From contig CM049320.1 of assembly GCA_026874595.1 (NCBI GenBank), positions 38,006,714-38,070,713 of the forward strand: 64,000 nt of DNA. Reading direction: 5' to 3'. Positions 1 through 12,608 of this stretch are shown here, in pieces. A program made the position numbers and the translations under genes. How positions within the stretch are numbered: position 1 is the first letter of the stretch; every line of letters starts with the position of its first letter. The notes beneath the pieces were generated by a model. That model was not told the origin of the DNA, made no database searches, and worked only from the letters and a program-made list of their open reading frames with translations. This DNA is from Sipunculus nudus. Its lineage: Eukaryota; Annelida; Sipuncula; Golfingiida; Sipunculidae.

Positions 1-3000
1 TGTTGCAAAGTATAGAGAAGACAGCTGTCTTGGATCCAACAAAAATGAAGCTGGTCATTATTCACCAGATAGCGACAATTCGCCAAATCAGCACTGGAAA
101 ATGGTACTATCATGGTATAGACAACACTTTGACCAAAATTAATGACCTGTTATGACCTCATCTTTTCGTTGCAGCAATAAAACTTGAAAAAAATTTTCCT
201 AAATGCCATGCCCTCCGCAAAAGGGTCTCTATACGAGCTAATGTGACAAGTGTATTTAAAGAAGTAACCAGAGTTCAACGTTTAATATTACTATGACCTT
301 GGACAGACGGCACGATGTCTAGTCTTCACTTGATTTCAATCACTTGAGAAAGCAGGCTGCAGAAATTTTGTGTTTTGAGACACAGTTTCATTGATTATGA
401 TTCACGATGTATATAGGTCTATCGTTACGGTACTTTTAGAATTTGCAAGTCATCTTCTTCCGATTCAAATTATTACGTCCGCACGCTCGTCCAAACATAT
501 CCAGGTTGTTTCTACGTTCTCTTTTTTCATAATGATATACAGGGTTGTTTATGTACAGAGTTATTATTTATCACTGGCACAGTACCCGTTTGCGTCGCGA
601 CTGGTCATCGCGACATTGTTTGAAAACGGTCTACCTTGGGCCTAAATCTAACCCAGTCGGAATTTCATTTGGTCAAGCTGGATACACGAACTTGAGGACT
701 TTCTGATAGACGGCGCTGCGGTATCCCCTGTGCGACATAATGTCAGATTTCTCGGGATTTGTAGGAAATTATGGAAAATGTCCTCCCTTAGGAGGCCAAA
801 AATCACCGAACTTGAACCATTCGATCAAACTTTAGAGAGATTGTTCCAGGAATCATTTCTGTGAAATATTGGACAATTTAGCTGAACAGTTTCGGAGAAG
901 AAGATTTTCAAAGCTTTTTTAGCTTTATCCCTATAAAATCTAAGAAAATGCAATCAACCAAAAAGTAAGTTTTTTAGATGACTAATTTTTTGCATAAAAT
1001 TTCGTGATGCTACCTCTTGCCGTTTTCAAGATAGTATGGGTTAACGTCCGACAATTCAAGAATAGCATTTCAGAGAAGTGGCCACTTAGGCGTATCGTGA
1101 CTATGATATAGTGGCATCACCGTCAAAATATAATGAAATTTAAGCCTAGTTCCGCAGTTAACAAATTGATAAATGCTTCAGTTTTTCTACATGTAAATGG
1201 ATTTTTCCAAGTGTAAATGATAATTGTGATTCCGAGACCATGCTGCCACGAAGATGACATTATGAGAACGAAGATGCAGATGAGCTGAAGTCTGCTCACA
1301 AACAGATTCATTTTAGTAACCAGATCCTATTCCATGAAACTCATAAAATAACTTTAATTAAATCTCACATGTTTGATCCAATTGGGAGTCTGCCACACGC
1401 AGATATGCAGCACTACGACTTTAATAGGCTTTGTTACTCTGCTGTGACGTCTTTGGGCCATTTCTTCCTTATTACTCAATGCGCATGCGCAGACATTGTT
1501 TGATAAGAGCACAAACAAATTCCTTAATGAACACAACGTGTGATCAACCAGAAAGATTCACTAAATGGGTTCCAAGCAGCATTTATAATAGTTTAATAAT
1601 TTGCTTCTATCAGTTTTATATTTACACGGGAAATATGTAATTAAAATAAGATGAAAGACCTACACGGCCATCATGAGCAATACACCGATCCAAAAGTTTC
1701 TTGTGGCAGTTAATTTATGAACAAAGCGCCAAGCAACTTTGATGAGATATTGAAGTTATGATAAAACCATGTTGAACTTATTACATAATACTAATTACAA
1801 TCCCTTACTAATAAAACCCTGTGTATGTAACAATCATTAGTTACATCAAACGAGGTTTTACGCTATGATTAACAGAACTGTGGTATAAAGCTCTGTATTG
1901 TTTTAGTGACTACATTGAAGTCATCTTATCACAATATTTACATGTTAGTTAGAAAGATATGAAAGAAAGACTAGAAAGATATGTTTATAGATAGGTTTAG
2001 AAATGCATTATGTGTATCCCCTCGCATTGGCGTAAGAATTTATTGCACAATAGCCATATTTTGTTTTATACTATCAGAATATATATGTAATGTGTCAGGG
2101 TATGAGTAAGTCAAGAGGAGAATGAGTACGGCCATCAATACCAATGAATGGCTCTGGTCCTTGACCGGGATAAAGAAACTGACATTTTTCACAATAGTTA
2201 AGAGTTCTTTAAATTGAAAACATACAATCGTGAATCAAAATTTGATGAATCGTCCATTGGATGCATTGCCCTGGACACAAGATTTCTTGAAAAACAAATC
2301 ATCTCGTTTCGAGTCAAACTGCCAAGAGACAGTCCAACCACTACGAAAACCTTGACCTCGCGGAATAATAACAAGAAAGCAGTCACAGACCGCATATACA
2401 CCTCCGCCACTATTCTAGATAACCGAATCCCAAATATAGTAAATATTGCTTCTGGGTATATTTGATGTGAGGCAGGTGAGCAATGAAAATATATTCATCA
2501 AGCAGAGACAAATGTTTATCACGGTTCATCCACTCGATGGTTGTATCACAGGTCAGCTTTTCCCGCCAGAACAAATGCGGCTTTAATTAGATGGCGCTTT
2601 TGTACATTTGCACGTTAAATCTTCACTAATAGTAGTATACCTCAATTTACCCGTTTTCTCACAATAGCAAAGAATCATCTGAACAAAAATATATTGTGGT
2701 CTTAAGTTCAGATGAAATACTAATTGTATAAAAGAAGGGAGCAGGTTGGTCATGTGTTGTTGATTAAATTGTATAGATATCTAAGTAAACTCTAAAAAGG
2801 CGCAGAGATAATAAGCAGAGTCAGTATCTAATTTAAATCCACTGCAAGTTGCTGTGCTTGGGACAAACAATGGTCGGGAAAATGACGCCATTGTCAGTCC
2901 AGTCTTGGCCTGGAGCGACCATCTGTAAAAGGCGTTGATTAAGCAGGAATTTGACACTTATCCTACCACTGGTTTGGTCGATTGGACGTAAGAATATCTA

Positions 3001-4140
3001 ATTTACATAAGATTCCTCAGATATTCGTATCGGAGGATCGCTTCTTTCACGCAGTTATTGGCGGCATTGTCTCTCATGGCGGCCAGTTACTTCGTGATTA
3101 TATCGTGTACCGTCTGATTGGTCTGTGTCACCCACGGATATCAGTAAATGCCCCAATGCACTGGACATAAAGAATCCCAGCTTTACCGTCGGAATTCATG
3201 GAGAATTAGATTCTCACGAATGCAGGCCCCTGCCCTCATGGGGGTTCTTTATGTGGGTTACTCCGTAACACGTGTTTCGATTCACTTATTAGCCTACATT
3301 CCCATGTTCATTGGTGCATATTTTTACCTAAGAAGTGTTTGCATTCACTTATTCGGGCCATATTCCCATGTTCAATCGGCATATGTGACTGCACATTCGT
3401 GAATATTCTTGGAAGTCCTTCCTGGATAAAGATCATGAGCCGGACCTATACCAAATTCTAATCTTAAATTGACCATTCCCGAGGTGCCCTAAATTTTTCT
3501 GAGGTATGTTCTGAACCGACACACACAAACACACACACACACGAACGTGAATGAACGCATACGCTCCTGGCGCGGGCAAATAGATCTGTAGTTTGAGTAT
3601 ACATGATTGCCTCCGCCGTGATGCTAATCAAACTTTCCTGTGTTCTATATAGATTAGGCATATGATGGCACGGTTCACTAACCCAAGTAAGATGAGCCCT
3701 AATGCCAGTGAATAGCAATGATTGTCAGCTGGGATAAAGTTTAATGGATCAGACCTTAATATTATCTTAATTTAAGACCATATTCCATCAAAATCCGTTT
3801 TTTACTGTCTGAGTAAAGTTGCTGTCATACGAACAAAGGAATAAAATGACTAAGAACTGTTTGCGGGTGAGTGAGAAAGTCAGGTTTGCGCCAACTGGTG
3901 GTTGTACAATAAATTTGACTGGTCAAATAAAACAGGTTTTCTGGTCGTTTCCTTGAATATTAGCCATGACAAATCTTTCCACGGAATTAAACGAACATTG
4001 GCAGATACATAAGTACATTGCCGATCAAGTAACACCTTACAGATTACAGCTCGGAAGTACTGCCGGTTTATTAAATCATATCACTATTTGTTAACACCAC
4101 AAAATAATATTGTTCTGGAAATCAGCAATGGTACAGACAG
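1..4140. other. No gene recognised; unique AT-rich DNA
   Basis: I see no supported gene or transposon here. Open frames are short (under 90 codons), overlap on opposite strands and show no family resemblance. The only simple repeat is a short AC tract near 3517-3543. Confidence 0.5.
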
Positions 4141-4144
4141 TGCT

Positions 4145-4265
4145 TGTTGGATTGTTATTTTCTTTTCCTAAATACGGTTTTTATTTTGTTATATTGGACC
4201 CGGCAGATCCACCGAACCACGTCACGGAATAGCAAATGTAATATTTGTCATGACCAGCCAGGACC
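4145..4265 (+). repeat. Diverged dispersed segment; one frame resembles an OAS-type motif
   Basis: In one frame the segment reads ...YFVILDPADPPNHVTE and then stops. The ILDPADP(T)xNV string is typical of the 2'-5' oligoadenylate synthetase-like nucleotidyltransferase fold. A weakly similar stretch lies at 6385-6475, sharing GGCAGAT, CGA, CACGTCA and a pyrimidine-rich lead-in; its frame is decayed. What is seen is two related segments. That they are relics of an OAS-like exon is a guess; chance or an unknown repeat is equally possible. Confidence 0.2.
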
Positions 4266-4901
4266 AATGAATTTAACTTTCTACGTCCCATATAATGTAC
4301 CATACTATGATATCTCGATGAACCTGCATATTACACAGTACCAGGACGGACTAAGACGGATGCTTGTATAACTCCGCTTGTCTGCTAATTAACTGTCCGT
4401 AAAACATTACTCATAGGTATATTTTAACGTGCATGTTGATCCCTATTTGTGTAGTAATTAGAGGAATGTGCAGCTGAATTCTCGATTTGTGCAGTTTTAA
4501 AATGTAAATTTTAGGCTCCGTCACATGCTGAACACTCCATGAGCAAATTTTTGCACTTCATTGATCACTCATATCAAGGTTTATACACTATGTAATTGGC
4601 ACAGGTATGAGTTTGCAAAGATTATTTTATCTCTCTGATGATTATATAAATTCCATCATTTTTGTATTCACAAGTCATTCACAATATTCATAGACAGACG
4701 AGATCAGCTGGTAATGGTTCAGCTTATAATTAAGAGGCCACTGTCTCGGATGACTCTGGTTTCTTGGCCTTCGACGTATAGCCTTCATTGTATGCAGACT
4801 GGGAACCCTTTTTTTATTAATTTGTAAAGTTCTAAAATTTCTTTAAAATATATCCTGCAATACTCTCAGCCACATAACGTTTGGCGGTGCTTATGTCTTC
4901 T

Positions 4902-4908
4902 GTATATA

Positions 4909-4946
<38 letters not shown>
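4902..4946. repeat. (TA)n microsatellite
   Basis: Nearly pure TA dinucleotide tract with one interruption, followed by a short AC tract. No gene lies within 300 bases on either side; the flanks at 4266-4901 and 4947-5224 show nothing recognisable. Confidence 0.9.
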
Positions 4947-4951
<5 letters not shown>

Positions 4952-5224
4952 CATTTACACACACACACCCCAAGAGTAATAAAAAATTTGATACAAAACC
5001 TCCAATATCTTGATACTTAATGCATGGATTTGTCATGAGTCTTGCCTCTTATATTGACCATGACTAGTTGTGTCAGTTCCCGAAAAGTGGTATCGCAAAC
5101 TGTATTATTTTCTTATTTTTACGAATATTTTTCCATTTTTTTACTATAAAATGACAACAATCACGTCAGTTTCTCATCTATGATTCCATCTAGTGTCCCA
5201 AAACCTGGTGTGTTTATTGATCAC

Positions 5225-6292
5225 AAGTGGATGCCCTATAGTAATCACCCTGTCTGTCTGTTTGTTCATCTGTCTGTCTGTCTGTCCATCAGTCCATCAA
5301 CACAAATTTGTTTCCAGATGATAACTCCAGGATGGAATGACATATGGATTTCAGACATGACTTACACATGGCCCATCACTAAAGAAAAAAAACACGCATG
5401 ATTTTAGGGTCATGAGGTCAAAGGTCAAGGTCACAAGACTCACTTATTTAAAAAGATCATGGCTGCATTTCAAGCCAAGCTTTTCATCCCAAACTTCCCA
5501 TCTTGCACATTTAGCGGACTTGCCAGTATAGGGAGAGCTTAAATAAATTTGAGGTCAAAGGACAAGGTCACGGGGGCCGTTTGTTCACAAATTAGTTTCC
5601 AGATGATAACTCTGACATATTGGTTTCAAACTTAACTTATATATGGCTTACCACTAAAGAAAGAACCCTGTCAATTTTAGGGTCCAAGGATCAAAGGTAA
5701 AGATCACAGGATCCAATTCTTTAAAAGGAATGTGTATGCATTTCAAGCCAAACCTTTCATCACAAACTTTCCATCTTCTGGATATTACTCAACTGCCAAT
5801 AGGGGAAGATTCTTTTCGATTTGGGGCCATAGGGTTAAAGGTGAAGGTCACAGGGCCCATCCATTCACAAACTAGTTAATGGATGATAATTCTGTTTTGG
5901 CTGGACAGATTGGCTTCAAACTTGATTTATTAATGACCCACCACTTAAGTTAAACAATTTTGATTTTCAGGGTCCAGAGGTCAAAGGTGAAGGTCACAGG
6001 AGCCATATCCTTAAAATGATTATGGATGCAATGTAAATCAGACTTTTCATCCAAGACATTCCATCTTTCACACATGGCTTACTTGCCCAAAGTAGAAGAA
6101 AACTGGACCGGCATTTTTTAGAAGAATGTTACAATAATCTAAATGCTGTAAGTTCAGGGATAATAAGTTCTCAGATTTTTTTTTATCACAAGGTCATTGG
6201 TCAAGGTCACAGGAACGTCATTCATAAAAATTTCTTTAACAATATCCTAATAGACAGATACAGCTGAGCTTCGAGACCCATGGGTCCCTAGT
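5225..6292 (+). mobile_element. Helentron/pearl-like non-autonomous element with AGGTCA-rich tandem cores
   Basis: The left part reads CTATAGTAATCACC and then a CTGT/CCAT tetranucleotide tract (5249-5288). This parallels the CTATAGCGATCAC plus CCGT tract of the elements at 24.5, 46.7 and 53.4 kb. It continues as about three tandem units (starts near 5403, 5679 and 5967; spacing 276-288), each made of two related halves, each half carrying a GGTCAAAGGTCAAGGTCAC-like block. The right end holds CAGCTGAGC (6261-6269), the perfect palindrome GACCCATGGGTC (6275-6286) and CCTAGTT, the same terminal set as the other family. It encodes no protein. I could not find the left terminal hairpin, so the 5' limit is approximate. 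Confidence 0.6.
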
Positions 6293-7099
6293 TCGGGTAA
6301 GCAATAACGCAGTGTTGGGGCGTACTGCTATTTCCTTCCTTGGTCTTTCTCATTCTATATTTCCTTGCGCTGATAGAACTACTTTATTTTCTTTTCGTTT
6401 TCTTCCGATAAATGTGACCTGGCAGATGTAGCGATTCACGTCAGGTAACAATAAATGTTTAATCAATCACGACTGAGAAGGACTCGGAAACGTCACATGT
6501 ACTTATGTTTCTACTTGCTGTTATCACTGAAAACCGAATGTTGTATAGTACTTTTTTTTCTGCGTTTAGAAAGCTCGAGGGATTTTTATAGCATGTTTCA
6601 ATCCCCATTACTTAATTCTTACTCCTTGAAGGGGTGTTATATGGGTTGTCTTTATTAAAATCATTTAATTCAGCTAATTAATTAGATCAACCAATCCATC
6701 CATCAATTGGTACCGGGCCTTTTCTATAAGATAATAGTAATTCTTAATTCATTCAAACAGATTATCTCATTTCTTTGTTTCTCTTGATGCATTAACTCAG
6801 TCATTCCGAAAATGTATTTAGTAAATACTATATATGGCGCTATACTATACGTGTTACATTGTTACTTTGATCTCTTATATATTTAATTCAAATGTACGCA
6901 GATATATCGTGTAAAAGTCATTTTCCGTCAAGGGGTTAGCGTAAGAATTATAGTGGATATATGCGATGTTCACATGGTCATCTATTACATGTGTATTGTT
7001 AAAGGAGTAATCATACATAAAAATAGACTTTGAGCAGCATTATTTTTTCAAGTAGAAGGGGCTTTTATTTTGATATTTTTCATGGAGGTAACCGCCTCT
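6293..7099. other. No gene recognised
   Basis: Apart from the weak dispersed segment at 6385-6475, which resembles 4145-4265, nothing is recognisable. In that copy CACGTCAG is followed by GTAAC, which could look like a splice donor, but no supporting exon was found. Confidence 0.4.
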
Positions 7100-7440
7100 A
7101 TTTTTATTGCTTGCTTAACTAAGTATTGGGTACATCTGCAGAATTCCATTCCGGTTTCGGATTATGAGACAGGGGCTTACACACGATAATCAACCAGGCT
7201 CGATGTACCACTCCTGTGGGTTCTGAGTGAGCGTGTCATCCCCACTTTTGGGTAATAGCCAGTTGAAGAACTATTCTGTGAGTGAAACACGCCTGTTGGG
7301 CACAGTTTTCCCATTTAGCGCGCAGAGCGCTCAACTTGGATGGGGCCGACCGTGAAAAATCTCACCGCTCCTCGGCTGAGATTCGAACTCACGATCTTCC
7401 GGCTTTGAGCCCTGTGCTTTAGTCCACGGAAGCCGGTAGT
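7100..7440 (-). mobile_element. tRNA-derived SINE, family B, copy 1
   Basis: On the minus strand the 5' part has a tRNA-like B box (GTGAGTTCGAATCTC, complement near 7381-7396). A conserved body follows, then ...CCGAAACCGGAATGGAATTCTG and a tail ending ACTTAGTTAAGCAAGC plus a short A-rich run. The same body and tail recur at 26473-26775 (minus), 41504-41640 (plus, 3' part) and 51745-52053 (plus). The tRNA-like box plus a shared non-tRNA body marks this as a SINE, not a tRNA gene. Transcription would be by RNA polymerase III if the promoter still works. Confidence 0.7.
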
Positions 7441-7924
7441 GGTGGGGGCTATTGCCCAGAACTTGGGTTTCCGTTAGCACATCTGTGGCATTATCCCTTA
7501 CAATTGTTCTCATTAACAAGGGTCATGCACATCAGGTTTAATTACCACGATATTTTTTCTGATTCAATGATTCAACATTATTTTCCTATGAATAAAAATG
7601 ACATGGTAAGCATTGAAATATGATTGCGCTGAATCTTTGCTCATCTTACTTTGCTTCGGTAGAGCATTGTAATTCAATAAACTCCTGTTTCTATCTTGAA
7701 TGTTATATGATACGGTATCCCGTGGCAGTTCACCTGGATTTGCCTTGATTAAATCTCTTATTACATAATTATTTCTCCGATGACATGCAACCGGATATAT
7801 GAGGTATCATTATATACCGCTGACGTTTGTAAAAGTTCGATGCACTCATGTCATTTAATATTGAACGGTATACTAGAATATCACTATTATTTATTAATAA
7901 ATCAATAAATATATATACATAAAC

Positions 7925-7925
<1 letters not shown>
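7441..7925. other. No gene recognised
   Basis: AT-rich sequence with no coding, repeat or RNA signal that I can identify. Confidence 0.4.

Positions 7926-7977
<52 letters not shown>
7926..7977. repeat. (AT)n microsatellite at a LINE 3' end
   Basis: About 50 bases of AT repeat directly abut the 3' terminus of the minus-strand LINE relic at 7978-8335, so it probably grew from the element's tail. Confidence 0.9.
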
Positions 7978-7978
<1 letters not shown>

Positions 7979-8335
7979 CGCTCCTATAGTGTTAAAATCA
8001 TTATAATGCGCTGAGCACTAAAAATGTCATGTGAGTAAAATATACATACAAACATAATAACCTTTGCATCAAAGTAAAACCATAAAATATATAAACATCA
8101 AGAGTTGTATGTTAATTTTAAAAATGCAAGCATGAATGATTTTTACCAAAAAATACATTGAAATAAAGTTAAATGAATTAAAAGATACATAAAACCATTA
8201 AGAAGAATTAAAATGTTCTCTAAATAGATTGGTTTTGAGTTTTTTCCTAAAAAGTCCTTTATGTAGCCTTTCATTACTTAAAGGATCGCTGGATAATGTC
8301 GGAAATACAACTGCGATTGCATACTTTTTCCACAA
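7978..8335 (-). mobile_element. 3' end of a degenerate non-LTR retrotransposon
   Basis: The minus strand reads ...FPTLSSDPLSNERLHKG and then LFRKKLKTNLFREHF followed by a stop. The pattern LFRxxLKTxLF is common at the C-terminus of retrotransposon polyproteins. A long AT-rich 3' UTR follows with a GCTCAGCGCATTATAA-like motif and the (AT)n tract. Only the last 45 or so codons are visible. The clade cannot be named; a non-LINE origin is possible. Confidence 0.45.
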
Positions 8336-10039
8336 CAGATATAACTGAATGAATGATTTCTTCCCCTGTGTCACTTATTAAATTCGTCCTCTTTGCACAA
8401 ATAAAGATTGACGACCGCCACCTGTTTTTATCGTCCCGCCATCCACCACAGCATTATAAGTAGACAGACTTCTGAGAGGACATCAGTTATTGTTAAGTAA
8501 GTGTGCACGTTTGAATGTTATAGGTTATTTCGTGCTTGTTAATAAACAATGTTAATAAACGCCCAGTTGTCAACGGATTCAGATGATTATACTCTTTCTC
8601 TTCTCTCAGCCATTTTTATTTTGTCAAAGTAAAAAAAATGTTAGTGTAAACTTATTTTGGCGAAGATCTTGGATGCTATTTTGGGCATATAGGTAACCAT
8701 CTTATTTAAGCTTTATTCACTAACATTTTTACCACTGGGCAGAATTTTAACCGTTTAAACATTAAATGTGGGCACAAAAACTACGGTAATATTATAACGA
8801 GTGACTGGTGAACATTTAATGTAAATAACATGTCTTCGGCAGCCATTTTGGACGCCATCTTGGATTTGCCAGTCACCTGACTACACAGCGATGCTTTATT
8901 TGGTTTTAATGGATTCACAGCCTAATTTGCAACTCTGAAATGAGAACCAAATGATTGATGGCAATGTTAAGGACTTGGCGGCGACTGTAAGGACTTGGTG
9001 GCAGTTCGTTGGGGGTTCAGCTATATTTTCTAATTATTGATCCGTGTATACCGCCACCAATATCCCTGGACAAAATCTTGGCGAATGAGCAAAGTTATAC
9101 TGTATCTAGATGAGATGTAAGCACGAGCTACTGCTCTTTGTTACCTGGATGAAGAAAACACCAGGTTTCGCAAACAACATAAATACGACGATTGACTCAA
9201 TATAGACTCTAGTTACTCCATGTGGTATCGGATGGCGTCTTAGTGGCTCCAAATCTAACGTTTGCACAAAGTACCCCCGCGCGTATATTCATGTCGATCC
9301 ATGTAGGTCAAGCAAACTCTCCCTTGACTCAATACGAAATTTAGCAGTGGGTGCTACAATGCTTATAAACTGTTCATTAGGGGCACTAGCGGCCTCCTAG
9401 AGGAAAAAAACGCCGAGGCAAGGGGCAAGTGTGCCGGAAAAATAGCCCTCTTTGACATATGAGTGAAACAATAAAATCAAAGACCTAACTCCGCTCGTGT
9501 CCGGTCACACCGCGGAAAATGCCGAAATTCCGTTGTGTCTAAATACTTGCGCCTGGAAAAGTGCACCACAACTTCATAAAAATTATGTTCACTATTATAC
9601 AAAATCTTTAAAAAATTCAAGCATGTATGAGGATATGATTCCGGATGGCGGTCGATAATAACATTATATAGACTCTTTCTGATACACAGACCAATTCTCT
9701 GTTTTGTCAAAGTACGTTTAAAAGTGCTAAAATAATCCTTACGCTGATGATAAAAAGCCTCCTTCGTGAAAAAAATTATCTCAACAGGATAAATGGTCCC
9801 AAGACGTTGGACCGAAACAGGACAGCAACATGGAGTATGTTTTTTTTTAAAACTTCGGTCAAACGTACTAGACCGATGTAATGTTTCCCGATGAAGGTAA
9901 AGTTTTCCTCAGGGTCCGTCTGGTTTTTTTTATGTTTACGTCTTTATACAAATAATATTAAACGTATTTCAAAGAAAATTCAGACAGGTGACACTTGATG
10001 GAATATGTGTCCCTTTGCAAACATTTTATTAAAAATTTA
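8336..10039. other. No gene recognised
   Basis: A 77-codon minus-strand frame (9477-9710) has no recognisable relatives. AAGGACTTGG is repeated at a short distance near 8970-9000, and two CCATTTTGGA/CATCTTGGAT-type motifs lie near 8660 and 8845. Nothing else is evident. Confidence 0.4.
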
Positions 10040-10901
10040 ATCAAATCAGGAACTTTTTTTATTGTCAGTAACACAATACATACATAACAAACCGATATCC
10101 AGTACATGTTACTAGCATTAAATAGTATTGGTTCCTTATTATTTCATTTCCTTTTTTTAACAAAAAACATCATATACATAATCATTTAAGTCTTTTCTAT
10201 AACTGTAATTTCCCCATCTATCGTGCCATTTTGATACCTTGTCTTTTTTGTGTTAACTTATATTCTACCCGTACATATTTCAATATTTCATAACATGCCC
10301 TTTGAAAGGATAGACTTCCTTGGCTTCTCCTTGCCTTGTATATGTACCGCTTCACAATCAACAAAATTAAATTTCCAATAACTGAAGAACCTACCTCTCC
10401 ATACGGGCCAATGGAAACATTGATATCGATTTCAATCTTGTTTTGTTAACACCATTTCTCAATATCTATCCTAAATTTCTTTAATTTATGACAAGTCCAG
10501 GAAAAATGTAGTAATTCTCAGATTCTAACATACAAAATTTACAAAGATCTTTAATCTTCCATTTGTATAACCAATAGTTGTTAACTAAGCAATCGTTCAA
10601 CAAGTTGTACTGAAATACTCTAGATTTTATATCTAAACATATTTCAAAGGAAGTTTGTAATGTTCTTGTTGATCTATTCTCCCTCTGGAACAAACCTTGC
10701 TACGACGTTCGGAAAGCAGCACATTTAAACGAACTAGTATTAAGAAGACAGAAATATATTGTTTCAGTTGACGAGACTAATATATCCTTATTTTCACCAT
10801 TATAGGAAGAAAAGGAAAATAGATCCACAATCCTAGCATTTTTAAACCTGTCTACTAACGCATACCATTCTAAACATTATATTCTATCAAATCAGGAACT
10901 T
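10040..10901 (-). mobile_element. 5'-truncated LINE insertion with 16-bp target site duplication
   Basis: The direct repeat ATCAAATCAGGAACTT lies at 10040-10055 and 10886-10901. Between them is a minus-strand element of about 830 bp ending in an A-run (seen as a T-run at 10056-10060). The minus-strand frame 10481-10693 reads TRTLQTSFEICLDIKSR, VFQYNLLNDCLVNNYWLYKWK and DLCKFC..E.ENYYIF. This matches the FQYxLLNxxLxTNxxLxKxxIxxSxxCxFC...ExxxHLF pattern of the C-terminal reverse-transcriptase zinc-finger region (zf-RVT) of non-LTR elements. Downstream on the same strand is a decayed VKRYIYKARRSQG... stretch, usual after that domain. Stops and frameshifts make it inactive. The duplication plus poly-A marks target-primed reverse transcription. 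Confidence 0.85.
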
Positions 10902-11382
10902 AGTAGAACACAAATCTGCTGTTCGCGGAGGTATGCGCTCCGGGAGACCTTTATTGTTTCTAAAACGGCACTTGATACATTGCTTTGTCTGGGTCATCGA
11001 CACGCACCTGCGTCCCCTAGTAATTAAATGCTGACAGCTCGGGAGTAACCGACTCATTGTAATATTGATTGAAGAATCTCATCTTCATCTCACAGAGGTT
11101 ATAATTATAGCCAGGAAATATCATGTGGTGGGGACGTTTGGGACATACTGGCACTGATATGAATGTTGTGTATGTTGATATTTTTTATTTATATATTCAT
11201 TTATAAATCATGTCATTCTACCTTATGGATATTGTACAGGGCGTGATCAGCTTATTATTCGAGTATTATGTAGCACCTATCACGAGGTTTATATCATATA
11301 AATAATACAAACATTCTAGGTTGTTGTTGATAAAACTACAGTTTTCACTATATAAAGAAGGATCCATTGACCATTTGTTTAA
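10902..11382. other. No gene recognised
   Basis: Unique sequence between the LINE insertion and the decayed tandem element; nothing recognisable. Confidence 0.4.
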
Positions 11383-12608
11383 CCATGAAAAGTCCGCTTG
11401 AAAACCTAGAATTAGGTCTCTGGTACCCATATTCGTCAAGCTATGGGGCTCTGAAGTACCCCCAAGAATAATGAAAAATATGTTACAAAAACTCAAGTAT
11501 CTAAACAACTATTGCATTGATCACCATGATTCTTTGCATGGATATTGATCATGGGGTGTTACATCAGTTTTTGCAGAATGGTGATACCATCTGTATTTTT
11601 CGATTTTTACGATTTTTTTCTCTATTTTTGAGACCTTAAAAGATACCGTCATCTATTTACAGGGCACAAATCTTAATGACTAGACTTAGAATCTTCTGTC
11701 TCGACATGCATGGAGGCCCATGAAAAGTCTCCTTTGAATCCTGGAATTATGTCTCTGTTACCCAAAACCTGTGAGCTATGGGGCTTCCAAGTAACCCCCC
11801 CCCCCCCCGAAATAATAGAAACTTTGATACAAAAGCTCAAGTATCTGAACAACTAATGCATTGATCACAATGATTCTTTGCATGGATATTGATCATGGAG
11901 TGTTTCATCAGTTTCTGCAGACTGGTGGCACCACCGGTATTTTTTCGATTTTTTACTATCTTTTTTATCTATTTTTGAGACCTTAAAGGATGCGGTCATC
12001 TGTTAACAAGGCACAAATCGTAATGACTTGACCTCGAATCTTCTTTCTTGACATGCTTGGAGGCCTATGAAAAGTCTCCTTGGAATTAGGTCTCTGTCAC
12101 CCATATTGTCTGAGCCCCCCCCCCCCCTCCCCCCAGAATAACTTAAAAATTGATACAAAAGTTCTGGTATCTGAACATCTTATGCATTGATCGGCCTTAT
12201 TCTTTGCATGCATATGCAACCTGGAGTGTTTCATCAGTTCCTGTAGACTGGTGGTGCCAAAGTAGGGTATAAATCATACCCATGGGGCCCGGAATCTTCT
12301 TTCTTGACATCCTGAGAGTTCCTCAAAAGTTTTCCCCAGAAACGTAAAACTGGATCACAGGGACCTATATTCTCAGAGTTTTGGGGTATGTTTGAGCACC
12401 CCAGGAATAATGCAGAATACACACAATTTGCCAGATTCTTCATGAAAGGCTGGTTGGGTTGTCATTAAATTTGTTGTGCTTATGGGTCTTGATGAACTTA
12501 AGCTAATATGCATGAACAATGATGCAACCTATCTTAATTAGTTGTCCGTGCAAGGACATGTTATCAACATGTCAGTCGGCTTAGCGTCATGGACCATGGG
12601 TCACTTGT
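11383..12608 (+). mobile_element. Decayed, 5'-truncated Helentron/pearl-like element (copy D)
   Basis: It contains about three to four degenerate ~340-bp core units of the same family as 24525-26357. Each has CATGAAAAGTC...GGTCTCTG, ...TATGGGGCTC..AAGTACCCCC, ...GCATTGATCACCATGATTC and ...CAGGGCACAAATC. Poly-C runs (11795-11808 and near 12115-12127) sit at the same place in the unit. The right end, GGCTTAGCGTCATGGACCATGGGTCACTTGTT, is a mutated form of the family terminus. The left hairpin and CCGT tract are missing. A GACATGTT/AACATGTC hairpin at 12555-12573 lies close to the end. Confidence 0.7.

Noticed and set aside
7375-7440. tRNA gene
   Set aside because: B-box-like sequence is present but the anticodon arm does not form, and the same head is attached to a shared SINE body elsewhere.
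8985-9010. Trp-Trp motif (TTGGTGGCAG) as the missing LN exon
   Set aside because: It sits in a short AAGGACTTGG direct repeat, has no LN-like neighbours and is 13 kb upstream.
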